This document shows, one piece after another, positions 13,585 through 23,033 of a stretch of DNA of 64,000 nt. Numbering within the stretch: position 1 is the stretch's first letter; each line of letters begins with the position of its first letter. The notes below the pieces were generated by a model. It was given only the letters and a program-made list of their open reading frames with translations. It did not search any database and had not been told where the DNA came from. The stretch is taken from positions 4,962,001-5,026,000 of the forward strand of contig NZ_CP109137.1 of assembly GCF_035918095.1 (NCBI RefSeq). Direction: 5' to 3'. The position numbers and the translations under genes are program-made. Origin of the DNA: Streptomyces sp. NBC_01750 (GTDB taxonomy: Bacteria > Actinomycetota > Actinomycetes > Streptomycetales > Streptomycetaceae).

Positions 13585-16572
13585 GTGGCACCAACCCCCC
13601 GCCGGTCGCGCAGAGCGATCGGCGCTCTCGTGGCCGCAGCCACAGCAGCGTTAACCGTGGCCCTGCCGACCGTGAGCAATGCCCGGCCAACCGCCGCCGG
13701 GGCAGCGGTCGTCAAGGCCGCGCCGGTCCGGTACGAAGCCGAAACGGCGACGATCTCGCAGGGCGTTGTCGAGTCCAACCACGCCGGCTTCTCCGGCACC
13801 GGTTTCGTCAACTACACCAATGTCGCCGGTGGCTATGCGGAGTTCACCGTGGACGCCCCGGCGGCGGGCAGCGCCACCCTGGCGCTCGGCTTCGCCAACG
13901 GCACCAACGGCAACCGTCCGCTGGACATCTCCGTGAACGGAGCCGTCACCGCCGCCGATCAGGCCTTCCAGCCCACCGGCGCCTGGACCACCTGGTCCAC
14001 GGTGACCACCACCGTCGCACTCAAGGCCGGCGCGAACACCATCCGTGCCACCGCCGCAGCCGCCGAGGGCGGCCCCAACCTGGACTTCATCGACGTCACC
14101 CCCACCGACGGACAGGCCGGCACGGACTACGAGGCGGAAGCCGGGACGATCTCGCAGGGCGTTGTCGAGTCCAACCACGCCGGCCACTCCGGCACCGGCT
14201 TCGTCAACTACAACGCCGTGACAGGCGCGTACGTGGAGTTCACCGTCGACTCCGCGCAGGCAGCCAACGCCGAACTGGACTTCAGCTACGCCAACGGCAC
14301 CGTGGCAAGCCGTCCGCTGGACATCACCGTGAACGGCACCAACGTCGCCGACGACCTCGCCTTCCCCGGCACCGGCGCCTGGACCACCTGGAAGACCGCC
14401 ACCGTCAACGCGGCGCTCAAGGCGGGCAGCAACAGGATCCGCGCCACCACGGTCGCGGGCGACGGCCCCAACCTGGACAAGCTCACCGTCGCCGCGAGCG
14501 GCCCGGCCGACACCGAGAAGCCCACACCGCCCGCGAACCTGCGCAAGGACGAGGAGCCGACGGCGAGCACAGTCTCGCTGGCCTGGGACGTGTCCACCGA
14601 CAACGTCAAGGTCGTCGGCTACGACATCTATCAGCACGGCCAGCTGATGAAGCAGGTCGACGGCGGCACCCTGGCCGCCACGGTGGAGAACCTCAACCCC
14701 GAGACCTCGTACGACTGGACCGTCTTCGCCCGTGACGCCGCCGCCAATGTCTCGGCCGCGAGCAACGCCGTCACCATCGCCACGCTGCCCGCGCCACCGG
14801 ACAACGAGGCGCCGAGCATTCCGGGCAGTCTGCGCTCCACCGGCAGGACCGCGACCAGTGTCGACCTCGCCTGGAACGCCTCCACGGACAACGTGAAGGT
14901 CACCGGGTACGAGATCCAGCGCGACGGCGCGCCCGCCGCAACCTCCGACTCCGCCTCGACGACCGTCGCGGGCCTGAAGGCCGACACCGCCTACAGGTTC
15001 AAGGTCAGGGCTTTCGATCTCAAGGGCAACAAGTCGGAGTTCAGCCCGGAGATCACCGTCACCACCGGCGGCAGCCGGCCCGGCGGGGTCCCCGACCCGG
15101 GCACCGTCTCCACCCTCGCCGGCGGTGTGGATGTCGCCTGGGGCCTGGGCTTCCTGCCCGACGGCTCCGGCGTCTACACCGAGCGGAACACCTTCAACGT
15201 CTACAGGCTGACGAAGTCCGGCCAGAAGACGCTGATCGGCAAGGTCCCCAACGCCGTGACCACGGGCGGCGAGGGCGGTCTGCTGGGAATCGAGATCAGC
15301 CCCAGTTTCAACACCGACCACTACCTCTACTTCACCCACACCGCCTCCGAGGGCAACCGCATCGGGCGGATGAAGTACGAGAACAACGCGCTGAGCGACT
15401 ACAAGATCCTGCTCCAGGGCATGGAGAAGAGCCGCTTCCACAACGGCGGCCGGCTGCGCTTCGGCCCCGACGGCAAGCTGTACGCCTCCATGGGCGACGC
15501 GCAGAGCGGCAGCCGGGCGCAGGACAAGAACTCGCTCAACGGCAAGATCCTGCGCATCAACGCGGACGGCACCATTCCGTCGGACAACCCCTTCGGCAAC
15601 GCCGTCTGGAGCCTCGGCCACCGCAACCCGCAGGGCCTCGACTTCGACTCCCAGGGCCGGCTCTGGCAGGCGGAGTTCGGCAACAGCAATATGGACGAGG
15701 TCAATCTCATCCAGAAGGGCGGCAACTACGGCTGGCCCAACTGCGAGGGCACAAGCGGAAGTTGTTCCGGCTACATTGCGCCCAAGAAGACCTGGCCGAC
15801 CAGCCAGGCCTCACCCAGTGGCCTGACGATCATCAACGATTACGTCTTTGTCGCCACCACCGTCGGCCAGCGCGTCTACCGGCTGCGCATCGACGCGAGC
15901 AGCAACCTGGTCGAGCAGAAGGCGTACTTCCAGGGGACGTACGACCGGCTTCGTACGGTCGAGGTCGACCATGACGGCGACATCTGGCTCACCACATCGA
16001 CGGACAAGGACGGCACCAACGGCAACGACCGGGTACTGCTGATCGACATCGTCTACTCGGGCGGCAATCCGCAGCCCGGCGATTTCAAACTCACCAGCGG
16101 CGCTTTCAGCGACAACGCCGGCATCCCGGCGAAGTACACCTGCGCCGGGGACGGCACCGCGGGCCGGGATCCGTCGCCGCCGCTGGCGTGGGGCGCTGGA
16201 GATTCCGCGGCGAAGAGCTACGCGATCGTCTTCGCGGATATCGCCAACAACGGCAACAAGCTGCACTGGGCGATCTGGGACGTACCGGCGTCGAAGCTCT
16301 CGCTTCCGGAGGCGCTGGGGTCCGGTTTCAATGTCCCTGGCCAGGACGGCGCGAAGCAGAAGGCGATGGGCAGCGGGGCGAACGCGCAGCAGTTCTTCGG
16401 CCCGTGTCCGGGCGGCTCCACGCACCCGTACACCTTCACGCTGTACGCGGTGAACGCGGCGACCGTGCCGGGGCTGACCTCCGGCTCGACGATGGCCCAG
16501 ATCGAGACGGCGATCAAGAACGCGAGCACCGCGAATGTGAAGCTGCGCGGTAGCTCCAACGCCGGTACGTAA
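13585..16572 (+). CDS. Secreted CBM-CBM-Fn3-Fn3-PQQ sugar dehydrogenase-PEBP fusion
   Basis: 995-residue modular exoenzyme. An Arg-rich signal peptide (1-45, RRSRRAIGALVAA) is followed by two related CBM6/35-like modules (about 48-172 and 180-306; each begins YEAE..TISQGVVESNHAG), then two fibronectin type III modules (about 312-400 and 410-498, each with STDNVKV.GY). A six-bladed glucose/sorbosone dehydrogenase domain follows (about 505-835: GGEGGLLGIEISP, HNGGRLRFGPDGKLY, GHRNPQG). The C-terminal domain (about 840-990; AIVFADI, LHWAIWDVP) is a YbhB/PEBP fold. It probably oxidises a cell-wall or plant sugar outside the cell. Start ATP-MAPTPRR is supported by GTGGGAGGGAT upstream (GTG start). 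Confidence 0.88.
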   Translation: MAPTPRRSRRAIGALVAAATAALTVALPTVSNARPTAAGAAVVKAAPVRYEAETATISQGVVESNHAGFSGTGFVNYTNVAGGYAEFTVDAPAAGSATLALGFANGTNGNRPLDISVNGAVTAADQAFQPTGAWTTWSTVTTTVALKAGANTIRATAAAAEGGPNLDFIDVTPTDGQAGTDYEAEAGTISQGVVESNHAGHSGTGFVNYNAVTGAYVEFTVDSAQAANAELDFSYANGTVASRPLDITVNGTNVADDLAFPGTGAWTTWKTATVNAALKAGSNRIRATTVAGDGPNLDKLTVAASGPADTEKPTPPANLRKDEEPTASTVSLAWDVSTDNVKVVGYDIYQHGQLMKQVDGGTLAATVENLNPETSYDWTVFARDAAANVSAASNAVTIATLPAPPDNEAPSIPGSLRSTGRTATSVDLAWNASTDNVKVTGYEIQRDGAPAATSDSASTTVAGLKADTAYRFKVRAFDLKGNKSEFSPEITVTTGGSRPGGVPDPGTVSTLAGGVDVAWGLGFLPDGSGVYTERNTFNVYRLTKSGQKTLIGKVPNAVTTGGEGGLLGIEISPSFNTDHYLYFTHTASEGNRIGRMKYENNALSDYKILLQGMEKSRFHNGGRLRFGPDGKLYASMGDAQSGSRAQDKNSLNGKILRINADGTIPSDNPFGNAVWSLGHRNPQGLDFDSQGRLWQAEFGNSNMDEVNLIQKGGNYGWPNCEGTSGSCSGYIAPKKTWPTSQASPSGLTIINDYVFVATTVGQRVYRLRIDASSNLVEQKAYFQGTYDRLRTVEVDHDGDIWLTTSTDKDGTNGNDRVLLIDIVYSGGNPQPGDFKLTSGAFSDNAGIPAKYTCAGDGTAGRDPSPPLAWGAGDSAAKSYAIVFADIANNGNKLHWAIWDVPASKLSLPEALGSGFNVPGQDGAKQKAMGSGANAQQFFGPCPGGSTHPYTFTLYAVNAATVPGLTSGSTMAQIETAIKNASTANVKLRGSSNAGT

Positions 16573-16601
16573 GTGTCGAACGCCGGTATGTGAGTGATCG
16601 G

Positions 16602-16628
16602 GGGGCGGCTCGTTTCACCGGCCGCCCC
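16602..16628 (+). terminator. Hairpin after the PQQ dehydrogenase gene
   Basis: GGGGCGGC (16602-16609) pairs with GCCGCCCC (16621-16628) over an 11-base loop. The stop codon region just before it contains a 20-bp imperfect duplication of AACGCCGGTACGTAAGTGTCG. Confidence 0.6.
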
Positions 16629-16663
16629 TCGAACATCACGTCGGATGCGCATAGCATCCGCCC

Positions 16664-17533
16664 ATGTCCAATGGTCAGTGGTACCCGCCGGAGTGGCCGG
16701 ACCGTATTCGCGCGCTCGCGAGCGGTGAGATCACCGCGGTGACGCCGAAGCGGGCGGCAACCGTGATGCTGCTGCGCGACACGGCGGACGGCCCCGCCGT
16801 GCACATGCTGCGCCGACGCGCCTCCATGGCCTTCGCCTCGGGCGCGTATGTGTATCCGGGCGGCGGCGTGGACGAACGCGACGACGATCACCTGGTCCGG
16901 TGGGCGGGCCCGTCGCTGACCGCCTGGTCGACCCGTCTGGGCACCGGCCCTGCCGAGGCCCAGGCCATCGTGTGCGCGGCGGTGCGGGAGACGTACGAGG
17001 AGGCGGGCGTCCTGCTCGCGGGCCCGACGCCCGACACCGTCGTCGGCGACACGACGGGCGACGACTGGGAGGCGGACCGCCAGGCGCTGGTCGACCGCGA
17101 CCTGTCCTTCGCGGACTTCCTGGACCGCCGGGGTCTGGTGCTGCGCTCGGACCTGCTGGGCGCGTGGGCGCGGTGGATCACTCCGGAGTTCGAGCCGCGC
17201 CGGTACGACACATGGTTCTTCGTGGCGGCACTCCCCGAGGGCCAGCGGACACGGAACGCCTCGACGGAGGCGGACCGCGCGGTCTGGATCCGCCCCCAGG
17301 AGGCGACGGCGGGCTACGACAAGGGCGACCTGCTGATGATGCCGCCGACGGTCTCCACCTTGCGGGCGTTGCAGCAGTACGCCACGGCGGCGTCGGCGCT
17401 GGCAGCGGCGGGGGAGCAGGAGCTGACCCCGGTCCTGGCCCAGGCGCGGCTGGAGGAGGGCGAACTGGTGCTGAGCTGGCCGGGCCACGACGAATTCACG
17501 AAGCACATCCCGACGGGGGGCGGCGCGCAGTGA
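16664..17533 (+). CDS. Nudix hydrolase (NUDT19-like)
   Basis: 289-residue Nudix-fold hydrolase. GAYVYPGGGVDE (about 61-72) begins the region, and RETYEEAGVLL (about 109-119) carries the REXXEEXG core. The two parts are separated by about 35 residues, as in the NUDT19/RP2 group that hydrolyses CoA derivatives. It starts ATG 16664 (MSNGQWYPPEW). Its last bases overlap a GTG that opens the next frame. Confidence 0.85.
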   Translation: MSNGQWYPPEWPDRIRALASGEITAVTPKRAATVMLLRDTADGPAVHMLRRRASMAFASGAYVYPGGGVDERDDDHLVRWAGPSLTAWSTRLGTGPAEAQAIVCAAVRETYEEAGVLLAGPTPDTVVGDTTGDDWEADRQALVDRDLSFADFLDRRGLVLRSDLLGAWARWITPEFEPRRYDTWFFVAALPEGQRTRNASTEADRAVWIRPQEATAGYDKGDLLMMPPTVSTLRALQQYATAASALAAAGEQELTPVLAQARLEEGELVLSWPGHDEFTKHIPTGGGAQ

Positions 17534-17913
17534 CACGGCGCGATACGGCACGGCTGACGGTGCGCGAGAGGCAGGCGGCTCGCGCCGGGTGCGCGGCGGG
17601 CGTCCGGCCGGTTCCGCGGCCGCCCGTGGTGGCCTGCGGCCGTGCCGGGTGCGCGTCGGGGGCGCGGCGTGGCGCTGTGCCGCCGCTGACACCGACCTCT
17701 GCCCTGGCGGGAATCCAGCCGCCGACCGGGCCCGGGGCTGCTGTTCGCCGCACCGCGTGTGCGGCGGTGTCGCTGATCCCGCGGCGCGGTGGCGCGCGTC
17801 CGCGTGCGTCGGCCGCGGGCCGCGCCGGGCGGGCGTGGCAGTCGCTCCTGTCGCAGCGCCACGCGGCGAAGCCGCTCACCGTAATCGTCGGCCACCCCGG
17901 AGGTGCGCGATGA
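17530..17913 (+). CDS. Hypothetical Arg/Ala-rich ORF coupled between Nudix and MBL genes
   Basis: A 127-codon frame begins with GTG overlapping the Nudix stop (GTGA) and ends overlapping the ATG of the MBL gene (ATGA). Third positions are GC-rich in this frame, as expected for coding DNA. The product is Arg/Ala/Pro-rich without recognisable domains. It may be a genuine small gene or only an open read-through that keeps ribosomes running to the MBL gene. I cannot recall a homologue. Confidence 0.38.
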   Translation: MTRRDTARLTVRERQAARAGCAAGVRPVPRPPVVACGRAGCASGARRGAVPPLTPTSALAGIQPPTGPGAAVRRTACAAVSLIPRRGGARPRASAAGRAGRAWQSLLSQRHAAKPLTVIVGHPGGAR

Positions 17914-18749
17914 CCGACGCCGCCGCGCTGCCCGGGCAGCCCCGTGGTGGTGCGCTCTCCGGGCCCGCCACCGCCCGTGCCGTCAATGTCCTCGCGCCCA
18001 ATGCGTCCGCGATGACCCTCGACGGCACCAACACCTGGATCGTCTCCGAGCCCGACTCCGAGCTCGCCCTCGTCATCGACCCCGGACCTCTGGACGACAT
18101 ACATCTCCAGGCCGTCATCGCCACCGCCGAGAAGGCGGGCAAGCGGGTCGCCCTGACCCTGCTCACCCACGGCCATCCCGACCACGCCGAGGGTGCCGCG
18201 CGCTTCGCCGAGCTGACGCGTACGAAGGTGCGCGCCCTCGACCCCGCGCTGCGGCTCGGTGACGAGGGGCTTGCCGCCGGGGACGTGATCACCACCGGCG
18301 GGCTCGAGATGCGCGTCGTCCCCACACCCGGGCACACCTCCGACTCGCTCTGCTTCTACCTCCCCGCGGACCGGGCCGTACTGACCGGTGACACGGTCCT
18401 CGGGCGCGGCACGACTCTTGTCGCGCACCCGGACGGGAGGCTCGGCGACTACCTCGACTCCCTCCGCCGGCTGCGTTCACTCACGGTGGACGACGGGGTG
18501 CATACGGTGCTGCCGGGTCACGGTCCCGTGCTCGACGACGCCCAGGGCGCGGTGGAGTTCTATCTGGCACACCGCGCGCATCGCCTCGCCCAGGTGGAGA
18601 CGGCCGTCGAGAGTGGTCACCTCACCGCGGCCGAGGTGGTCGCGGACGTCTACGCGGACGTGGACAGGTCGCTCTGGCCGGCGGCAGAGCTGTCGGTGCG
18701 GGCGCAGCTGGAGTACCTCCGCGAGCACGGCCTGATCGAACAGGGCTAG
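17910..18749 (+). CDS. MBL-fold metallohydrolase
   Basis: 279-residue metallo-beta-lactamase-fold hydrolase with THGHPDHAEG (about 90-99, zinc ligands HxHxDH), PGHTSDS (about 141-147), TGDTVLG and PGHGPVL (further metal ligands). Equivalent in position to Rv3677c, of the LACTB2/RNase-like group; substrate unknown. ATG 17910 follows GGAGGTGCG, a strong ribosome binding site, and overlaps the upstream stop. Confidence 0.88.
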   Translation: MTDAAALPGQPRGGALSGPATARAVNVLAPNASAMTLDGTNTWIVSEPDSELALVIDPGPLDDIHLQAVIATAEKAGKRVALTLLTHGHPDHAEGAARFAELTRTKVRALDPALRLGDEGLAAGDVITTGGLEMRVVPTPGHTSDSLCFYLPADRAVLTGDTVLGRGTTLVAHPDGRLGDYLDSLRRLRSLTVDDGVHTVLPGHGPVLDDAQGAVEFYLAHRAHRLAQVETAVESGHLTAAEVVADVYADVDRSLWPAAELSVRAQLEYLREHGLIEQG

Positions 18750-18973
18750 GAGCGGCGCGCCCCGCGCAGGGACGGGCGAGGGGGCTTCGGCCGTGGACGG
18801 GCCGCGTACCCCGGCTCCGGCCCACGGACGCCCCGGCGCGCAGCCGCCCCGGCCCACGGCCGCCCATGCCGTGTCGGCTCAGTCCGTGTCGGCTCGTATC
18901 CGCGTCAGTCGTGGCCTTGGCGGCCGCGATCCGCTCGCTCGCCGCCGCCACGGCCGGCCGGAACTCCTACGAG

Positions 18974-19007
18974 AAGGGCTGCCCCGGAGTCGACCGGGGC
19001 GGCCCTT
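18974..19007. terminator. Bidirectional terminator between MBL and crp genes
   Basis: AAGGGCTGCCCCGG (18974-18987) pairs with CCGGGGCGGCCCTT (18994-19007), 14 bp with one wobble and a six-base loop. It sits between convergent genes. The 290-bp gap 18750-19041 shows no other supported feature. Confidence 0.85.
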
Positions 19008-19041
19008 GCCGTATGTCTGATGACTGGGCGCCGTCCGGTGA

Positions 19042-19716
19042 CTAGCGCGAGCGCTTCGCGAGGCGCTCCACGTCCAGGAGGATCACCGCACGCGCCTCCA
19101 GCCGCAGCCAGCCGCGCTGCGCGAAGTCCGCGAGGGCCTTGTTCACGGTCTCGCGGGAGGCGCCGACCAGCTGGGCCAGCTCTTCCTGCGTCAGGTCGTG
19201 CACGACGTGGATGCCCTCTTCCGACTGCACACCGAAGCGGCGCGACAGGTCGAGGAGCGCGCGGGCCACGCGGCCCGGGACATCGGAGAAGACCAGGTCG
19301 GACATCTGGTCGTTGGTCTTGCGCAGCCGGCGGGCGACAGCGCGCAGCAGGGCCGTGGCCACCTCGGGCCGGACGTTCAGCCAGGGCTGCAGATCGCCGT
19401 GGCCGAGGCCGAGGAGCTTGACCTCGGTCAGCGCGGTGGCGGTCGCGGTACGCGGGCCCGGGTCGAAGAGGGACAGCTCACCGATCAGCTCGCCCGGGCC
19501 GAGGACGGCGAGCATGTTCTCGCGGCCGTCGGGGGACGTGCGGTGGAGCTTGACCTTGCCTTCGGTGACCACGTAGAGGCGGTCGCCAGGGTCGCCCTCG
19601 TGGAAGAGCGCATCGCTACGGGCGAGCGTCACTTCACTCATCGAGGCGCGGAGCTCCGCGGCCTGCTCATCATCGAGCGCCGCGAAGAGCGGGGCGCGCC
19701 GCAGAACGTCGTCCAC
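19042..19716 (-). CDS. crp: Crp/Fnr-family cAMP receptor protein
   Basis: 224-residue regulator. The N-terminal cyclic-nucleotide-binding domain has FHEGDPGDRLYVV and GELIGELSLFDPGPRTATA (phosphate-binding cassette with Glu, Arg and Thr). The C-terminal winged helix carries TQEELAQLVGASRETVNKAL. It corresponds to S. coelicolor Crp, which controls germination and antibiotic regulators. GTG 19716 (VDDVLRR) is chosen because AAGGAGAG lies six bases upstream and the protein then has the known length; in-frame starts further upstream would add an unrelated tail. Confidence 0.95.
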   Translation of the reverse strand: MDDVLRRAPLFAALDDEQAAELRASMSEVTLARSDALFHEGDPGDRLYVVTEGKVKLHRTSPDGRENMLAVLGPGELIGELSLFDPGPRTATATALTEVKLLGLGHGDLQPWLNVRPEVATALLRAVARRLRKTNDQMSDLVFSDVPGRVARALLDLSRRFGVQSEEGIHVVHDLTQEELAQLVGASRETVNKALADFAQRGWLRLEARAVILLDVERLAKRSR

Positions 19717-19820
19717 GAGTTCTCTCCTTGTCGACCTGCTCAGGGACCGTGGCCCCATGATGCCGGACCGCGCAGTGCTAGCCCGGAGGCAACCCCCGGA
19801 CCCCAGGCAAGTAAATATTC

Positions 19821-19834
19821 GTGCGATCAATCAC
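19821..19834. promoter_or_regulatory. Candidate Crp operator between crp and nth
   Basis: GTGCGATCAATCAC (plus strand) reads TGTGATTGATCGCACG on the other, close to the TGTGA-N6-TCACA consensus and to the GTG-N6-GNCAC pattern reported for Streptomyces Crp, with one mismatch. It lies about 110 bp from both divergent starts, over an AATATT that could be the crp -10 box. Suggests autoregulation. Confidence 0.5.
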
Positions 19835-19940
19835 AACAAGTTTGACGCACTGGAGTGCCTGTTCGTGCGGCGGGGGCCCGATTGGGTCCTGATTGCCGGT
19901 GACCGGGGCGGATGTCAGTGGGGCCCCTTAGGCTGGCCGG

Positions 19941-20828
19941 GTGTCCAATTCGCCGGTGAGAGCGCAGGCCAAGGGGGCCGGAAGAGTGTCCGGAAAGCAA
20001 AATTCCGCTGTGGGCGAACAGTCGTCGTCCAGCCTTAAGAAACCGACAAATATTCCCAAAACGGAATCAAGGCTGGCGATGGTCCGCCGTGCGCGCCGGA
20101 TCAACCGGGAGCTCGCCGAGCTCTATCCGTACGCCCACCCGGAGCTGGACTTCGTCAATCCCTTCCAGCTGCTCGTCGCCACGGTCCTGTCCGCCCAGAC
20201 GACCGACCTGAGGGTGAATCAGACCACGCCTGCGCTCTTCGCCAAGTACCCCACGCCCGAGGACATGGCCGCCGCCGCGCCCGAGGAGCTGGAGGAGATC
20301 ATCCGCCCGACGGGCTTCTTCCGGGCCAAGGCGAAATCCCTCATCGGCCTGTCCGCCGCCCTCAGGGACAACTTCGGCGGCGAGGTTCCGGGCCGGCTGA
20401 AGGATCTGGTGACGCTGCCCGGAGTCGGCCGCAAGACGGCGAACGTGGTCCTGGGAAATGCATTCGGCGTCCCGGGGCTGACTGTCGACACGCACTTCGG
20501 CCGCCTGGTGCGCCGCTGGAAGTGGACCGAGCAGGAGGACCCGGAGAAGGTCGAGGCGGAGATCGCGGCGATCTTCCCGAAGTCCGAGTGGACCATGCTC
20601 TCGCACCGGATCATCTTCCACGGCCGACGTATCTGCCACGCCCGCAAGCCCGCCTGCGGCGCCTGCCCCATCTCGCACCTCTGCCCGTCGTACGGGGAGG
20701 GCGAGACGGACCCCGAGAAGGCGAAGAAGCTGCTCAAGTACGAGCTGGGCGGTCAGCCGGGCCAGCGGCTGAGCCCGCCGCCGGACTACCCGGGCGCATC
20801 CGCGCCGCCCCTGGGGGCCGCCGGGTGA
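19941..20828 (+). CDS. nth: Endonuclease III
   Basis: 295-residue bifunctional DNA glycosylase/AP lyase for oxidised pyrimidines. The helix-hairpin-helix [13 protein letters not shown] carries the catalytic Lys (about 165) and VDTHF the catalytic Asp (182). The 4Fe-4S ligands are Cys232, 239, 242 and 248 (C-X6-C-X2-C-X5-C). The 45 residues before [12 protein letters not shown] are a Ser/Lys-rich extension of uncertain reality; GTG 19941 lacks a strong ribosome binding site and a later start is possible. Equivalent to Rv3674c. Confidence 0.92.
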   Translation: MSNSPVRAQAKGAGRVSGKQNSAVGEQSSSSLKKPTNIPKTESRLAMVRRARRINRELAELYPYAHPELDFVNPFQLLVATVLSAQTTDLRVNQTTPALFAKYPTPEDMAAAAPEELEEIIRPTGFFRAKAKSLIGLSAALRDNFGGEVPGRLKDLVTLPGVGRKTANVVLGNAFGVPGLTVDTHFGRLVRRWKWTEQEDPEKVEAEIAAIFPKSEWTMLSHRIIFHGRRICHARKPACGACPISHLCPSYGEGETDPEKAKKLLKYELGGQPGQRLSPPPDYPGASAPPLGAAG

Positions 20829-20907
20829 CGCCACGCCCCGAACCGCACGCCGGACGATTCACGGAACGATCCACGCGCCTCGAGGCGTTGTGCACGAGGG
20901 GATGCCG

Positions 20908-21654
20908 ATGATGCGCGCTGGAGAAGAGACGTACAACAAGACGCACGACGAGACGTACGAGAAGAGCTACGACGGGCGATACGCCGGCGATGTGGCCGTC
21001 ACGACCGAGGGCCTGCCCGAGTGGCTCGACCCCGTCGTGCGCGCCGCCCGCACCGTCGAGCCGGAGCAGCTCAGCCGCTTCCTGCCGCCCGAGAGCGGCC
21101 GGGGCAGGCAGTCCGCTGTCCTGATCCTCCTCGGCGACGGCGCCAAGGGCCCCGAGCTGCTCCTCATGGAGCGTGCGAGCAGCCTGCGCTCGCACCCGGG
21201 GCAGCCCTCCTTCCCGGGCGGCGCCCTCGACCCGGAGGACGGCGACCCGGCCACCACGGGCCCGCTGCGCGCCGCGCTCCGCGAGGCCGAGGAGGAGACC
21301 GGCCTCGACCCGGCCGGTGTCCAGATCTTCGGCGTTCTGCCGAGGCTCTACATCCCGGTGAGCAGTTTCGTCGTCACACCCGTATTGGGTTGGTGGCGCA
21401 TCCCGAGCCCCGTCGGAGCTGTCGATCCCGCGGAGACCGCGAGGGTCTTCACGGTGCCCGTGGCGGATCTCACGGACCCTTCCAACCGGGCGACCGCCGT
21501 GCACCCGAGCGGTCACAGCGGGCCCGCATTTATGGTCGAAGGGGCTCTGGTCTGGGGTTTCACCGCCGGTGTCATCGACCGGATCCTGCATTTCGCCGGA
21601 TGGGAGAGACCATGGGACCGCGCCAAGCAGGTCCCCTTGGACTGGCGCTCATGA
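20908..21654 (+). CDS. CoA-pyrophosphatase-type Nudix hydrolase
   Basis: About 248 residues. The UPF0035/CoA signature LLMERASSLRSHPGQPSFPG directly precedes the Nudix box GGALDPEDGD...REAEEETGL, as in NudL. These enzymes cleave CoA and derivatives to 3',5'-ADP and phosphopantetheine. Equivalent to Rv3672c. The N-terminus has a repetitive ETYNK/ETYEK stretch. Starts at 20890 (GTG), 20902, 20908 and 20911 are all in frame; GAGGGG at 20896-20901 favours 20908 or 20911. Confidence 0.85.
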   Translation: MMRAGEETYNKTHDETYEKSYDGRYAGDVAVTTEGLPEWLDPVVRAARTVEPEQLSRFLPPESGRGRQSAVLILLGDGAKGPELLLMERASSLRSHPGQPSFPGGALDPEDGDPATTGPLRAALREAEEETGLDPAGVQIFGVLPRLYIPVSSFVVTPVLGWWRIPSPVGAVDPAETARVFTVPVADLTDPSNRATAVHPSGHSGPAFMVEGALVWGFTAGVIDRILHFAGWERPWDRAKQVPLDWRS

Positions 21655-21719
21655 AAGTCTGACCCCCAGCCGCTCCAGCCGGACGGAGCATACGGCGACG
21701 AACTGCGAGGCTATTGACG

Positions 21720-22919
21720 GTGAACGTGCTGGACATCCTGCTGCTGGTCGCAGCCGTGTGGTTCGCGATCGTCGGCTATCGCCAGGGCTTCGTCGTGGGC
21801 ATCCTGTCGGTGATCGGTTTCCTCGGCGGTGGCCTTGTCGCGGTCTATCTGCTCCCCGTCATCTGGGGCCAGCTGACCAACGACTCCGATGTGTCGACGA
21901 CGGCCGCGGTCGTCGCCGTGGTGATCGTGATCGTCTGTGCCTCGGTGGGCCAGGCCTTCACCACCCACCTCGGCAACAGACTGCGCCGGTTCATCACGTG
22001 GTCGCCCGCCCGCGCGCTGGACGCGACCGGTGGCGCGGTGGTCAACGTGGTCGCGATGCTGCTGGTCGCCTGGCTGATCGGCTCCGCGCTGGCCGGCACG
22101 TCCCTGCCCACGCTCGGCAAGGAGGTCCGTAACTCCAAGGTGCTGCTCGGCGTCTCCAGGGTGATGCCCAGTCAGGCCAACACCTGGTTCGCGGACTTCT
22201 CCTCCGTCCTCGCGCAGAACGGCCTCCCGCAGGTCTTCAGCCCGTTCGCCAACGAGCCCATCACCGAGGTCCAGGCCCCGGACCCGGCGCTGGCGGGCAG
22301 CCCGGTCGCCGCCCGCGCCCAGCGGTCCATCGTCAAGGTCGTCGGTACGGCCCCGAGCTGCGGCAAGGTCCTCGAGGGCACCGGGTTCGTCTTCTCCGAC
22401 CGCCGGGTGATGACCAATGCCCATGTCGTCGGCGGCGTCGACGAGCCGACCGTGCAGATCGGCGGCGAGGGCAGGCTGTACGACGCGAAGGTCGTGCTCT
22501 ACGACTGGCAGCGCGACATCGCCGTACTGGACGTCCCCGACCTCAAGGCACGGCCGCTCATGTTCAGCGAAGCGGACGCGCGCAGCGGCAACGGCGCGAT
22601 CGTCGCCGGCTTCCCGGAGAACGGCTCGTACGACGTGCGCTCGGCCCGTGTCCGCGGCCGGATCAACGCCAACGGCCCCGACATCTACCGCCGCAGCACC
22701 GTGCGCCGCGATGTCTACTCGCTCTTCACGACGGTCCGGCAGGGCAACTCCGGCGGCCCGCTGCTCACGCCGGACGGCAAGGTGTACGGCGTCATCTTCG
22801 CCAGGTCACTGGACGACCCGAACACCGGTTACGCCCTGACGGCCGACGAGATCCGCGACGACATCACACGTGGCCTGAGCGCCAACCAGCAGGTCGACAG
22901 CCAGGGATGCGCGCTGTAG
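21720..22919 (+). CDS. marP: MarP-like membrane serine protease
   Basis: 399-residue CvpA-type membrane domain (four helices, residues 1 to about 150) fused to a trypsin-like protease. With GTG 21720 as start the catalytic residues are His235 (TNAHVV), Asp266 (RDIAVLDV) and Ser344 (QGNSGGPLL); M. tuberculosis MarP has His235, Asp264 and Ser343. Cysteines in SCGK (about 215) and the C-terminal GCAL probably form the disulfide that activates MarP. The protease is extracytoplasmic and supports acid or oxidative stress tolerance in mycobacteria. The alternative TTG 21714 is too close to the GAGG site. Confidence 0.92.
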   Translation: MNVLDILLLVAAVWFAIVGYRQGFVVGILSVIGFLGGGLVAVYLLPVIWGQLTNDSDVSTTAAVVAVVIVIVCASVGQAFTTHLGNRLRRFITWSPARALDATGGAVVNVVAMLLVAWLIGSALAGTSLPTLGKEVRNSKVLLGVSRVMPSQANTWFADFSSVLAQNGLPQVFSPFANEPITEVQAPDPALAGSPVAARAQRSIVKVVGTAPSCGKVLEGTGFVFSDRRVMTNAHVVGGVDEPTVQIGGEGRLYDAKVVLYDWQRDIAVLDVPDLKARPLMFSEADARSGNGAIVAGFPENGSYDVRSARVRGRINANGPDIYRRSTVRRDVYSLFTTVRQGNSGGPLLTPDGKVYGVIFARSLDDPNTGYALTADEIRDDITRGLSANQQVDSQGCAL

Positions 22920-23033
22920 CGGCGGTGGAGGAGGAGCCGGGCGTCAGCCGCGGGTATGCCGCAATCGCGCCGAGACCCAGCGGGCCCGGCGCCTCAGGAT
23001 GCGGGGAATGCCGATTCCCTGCCCCGGATGCTC

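Noticed and set aside
18793..19020. 75-codon frame between MBL and crp genes
   Set aside because: Runs through the 18974-19007 terminator and lacks a ribosome binding site.
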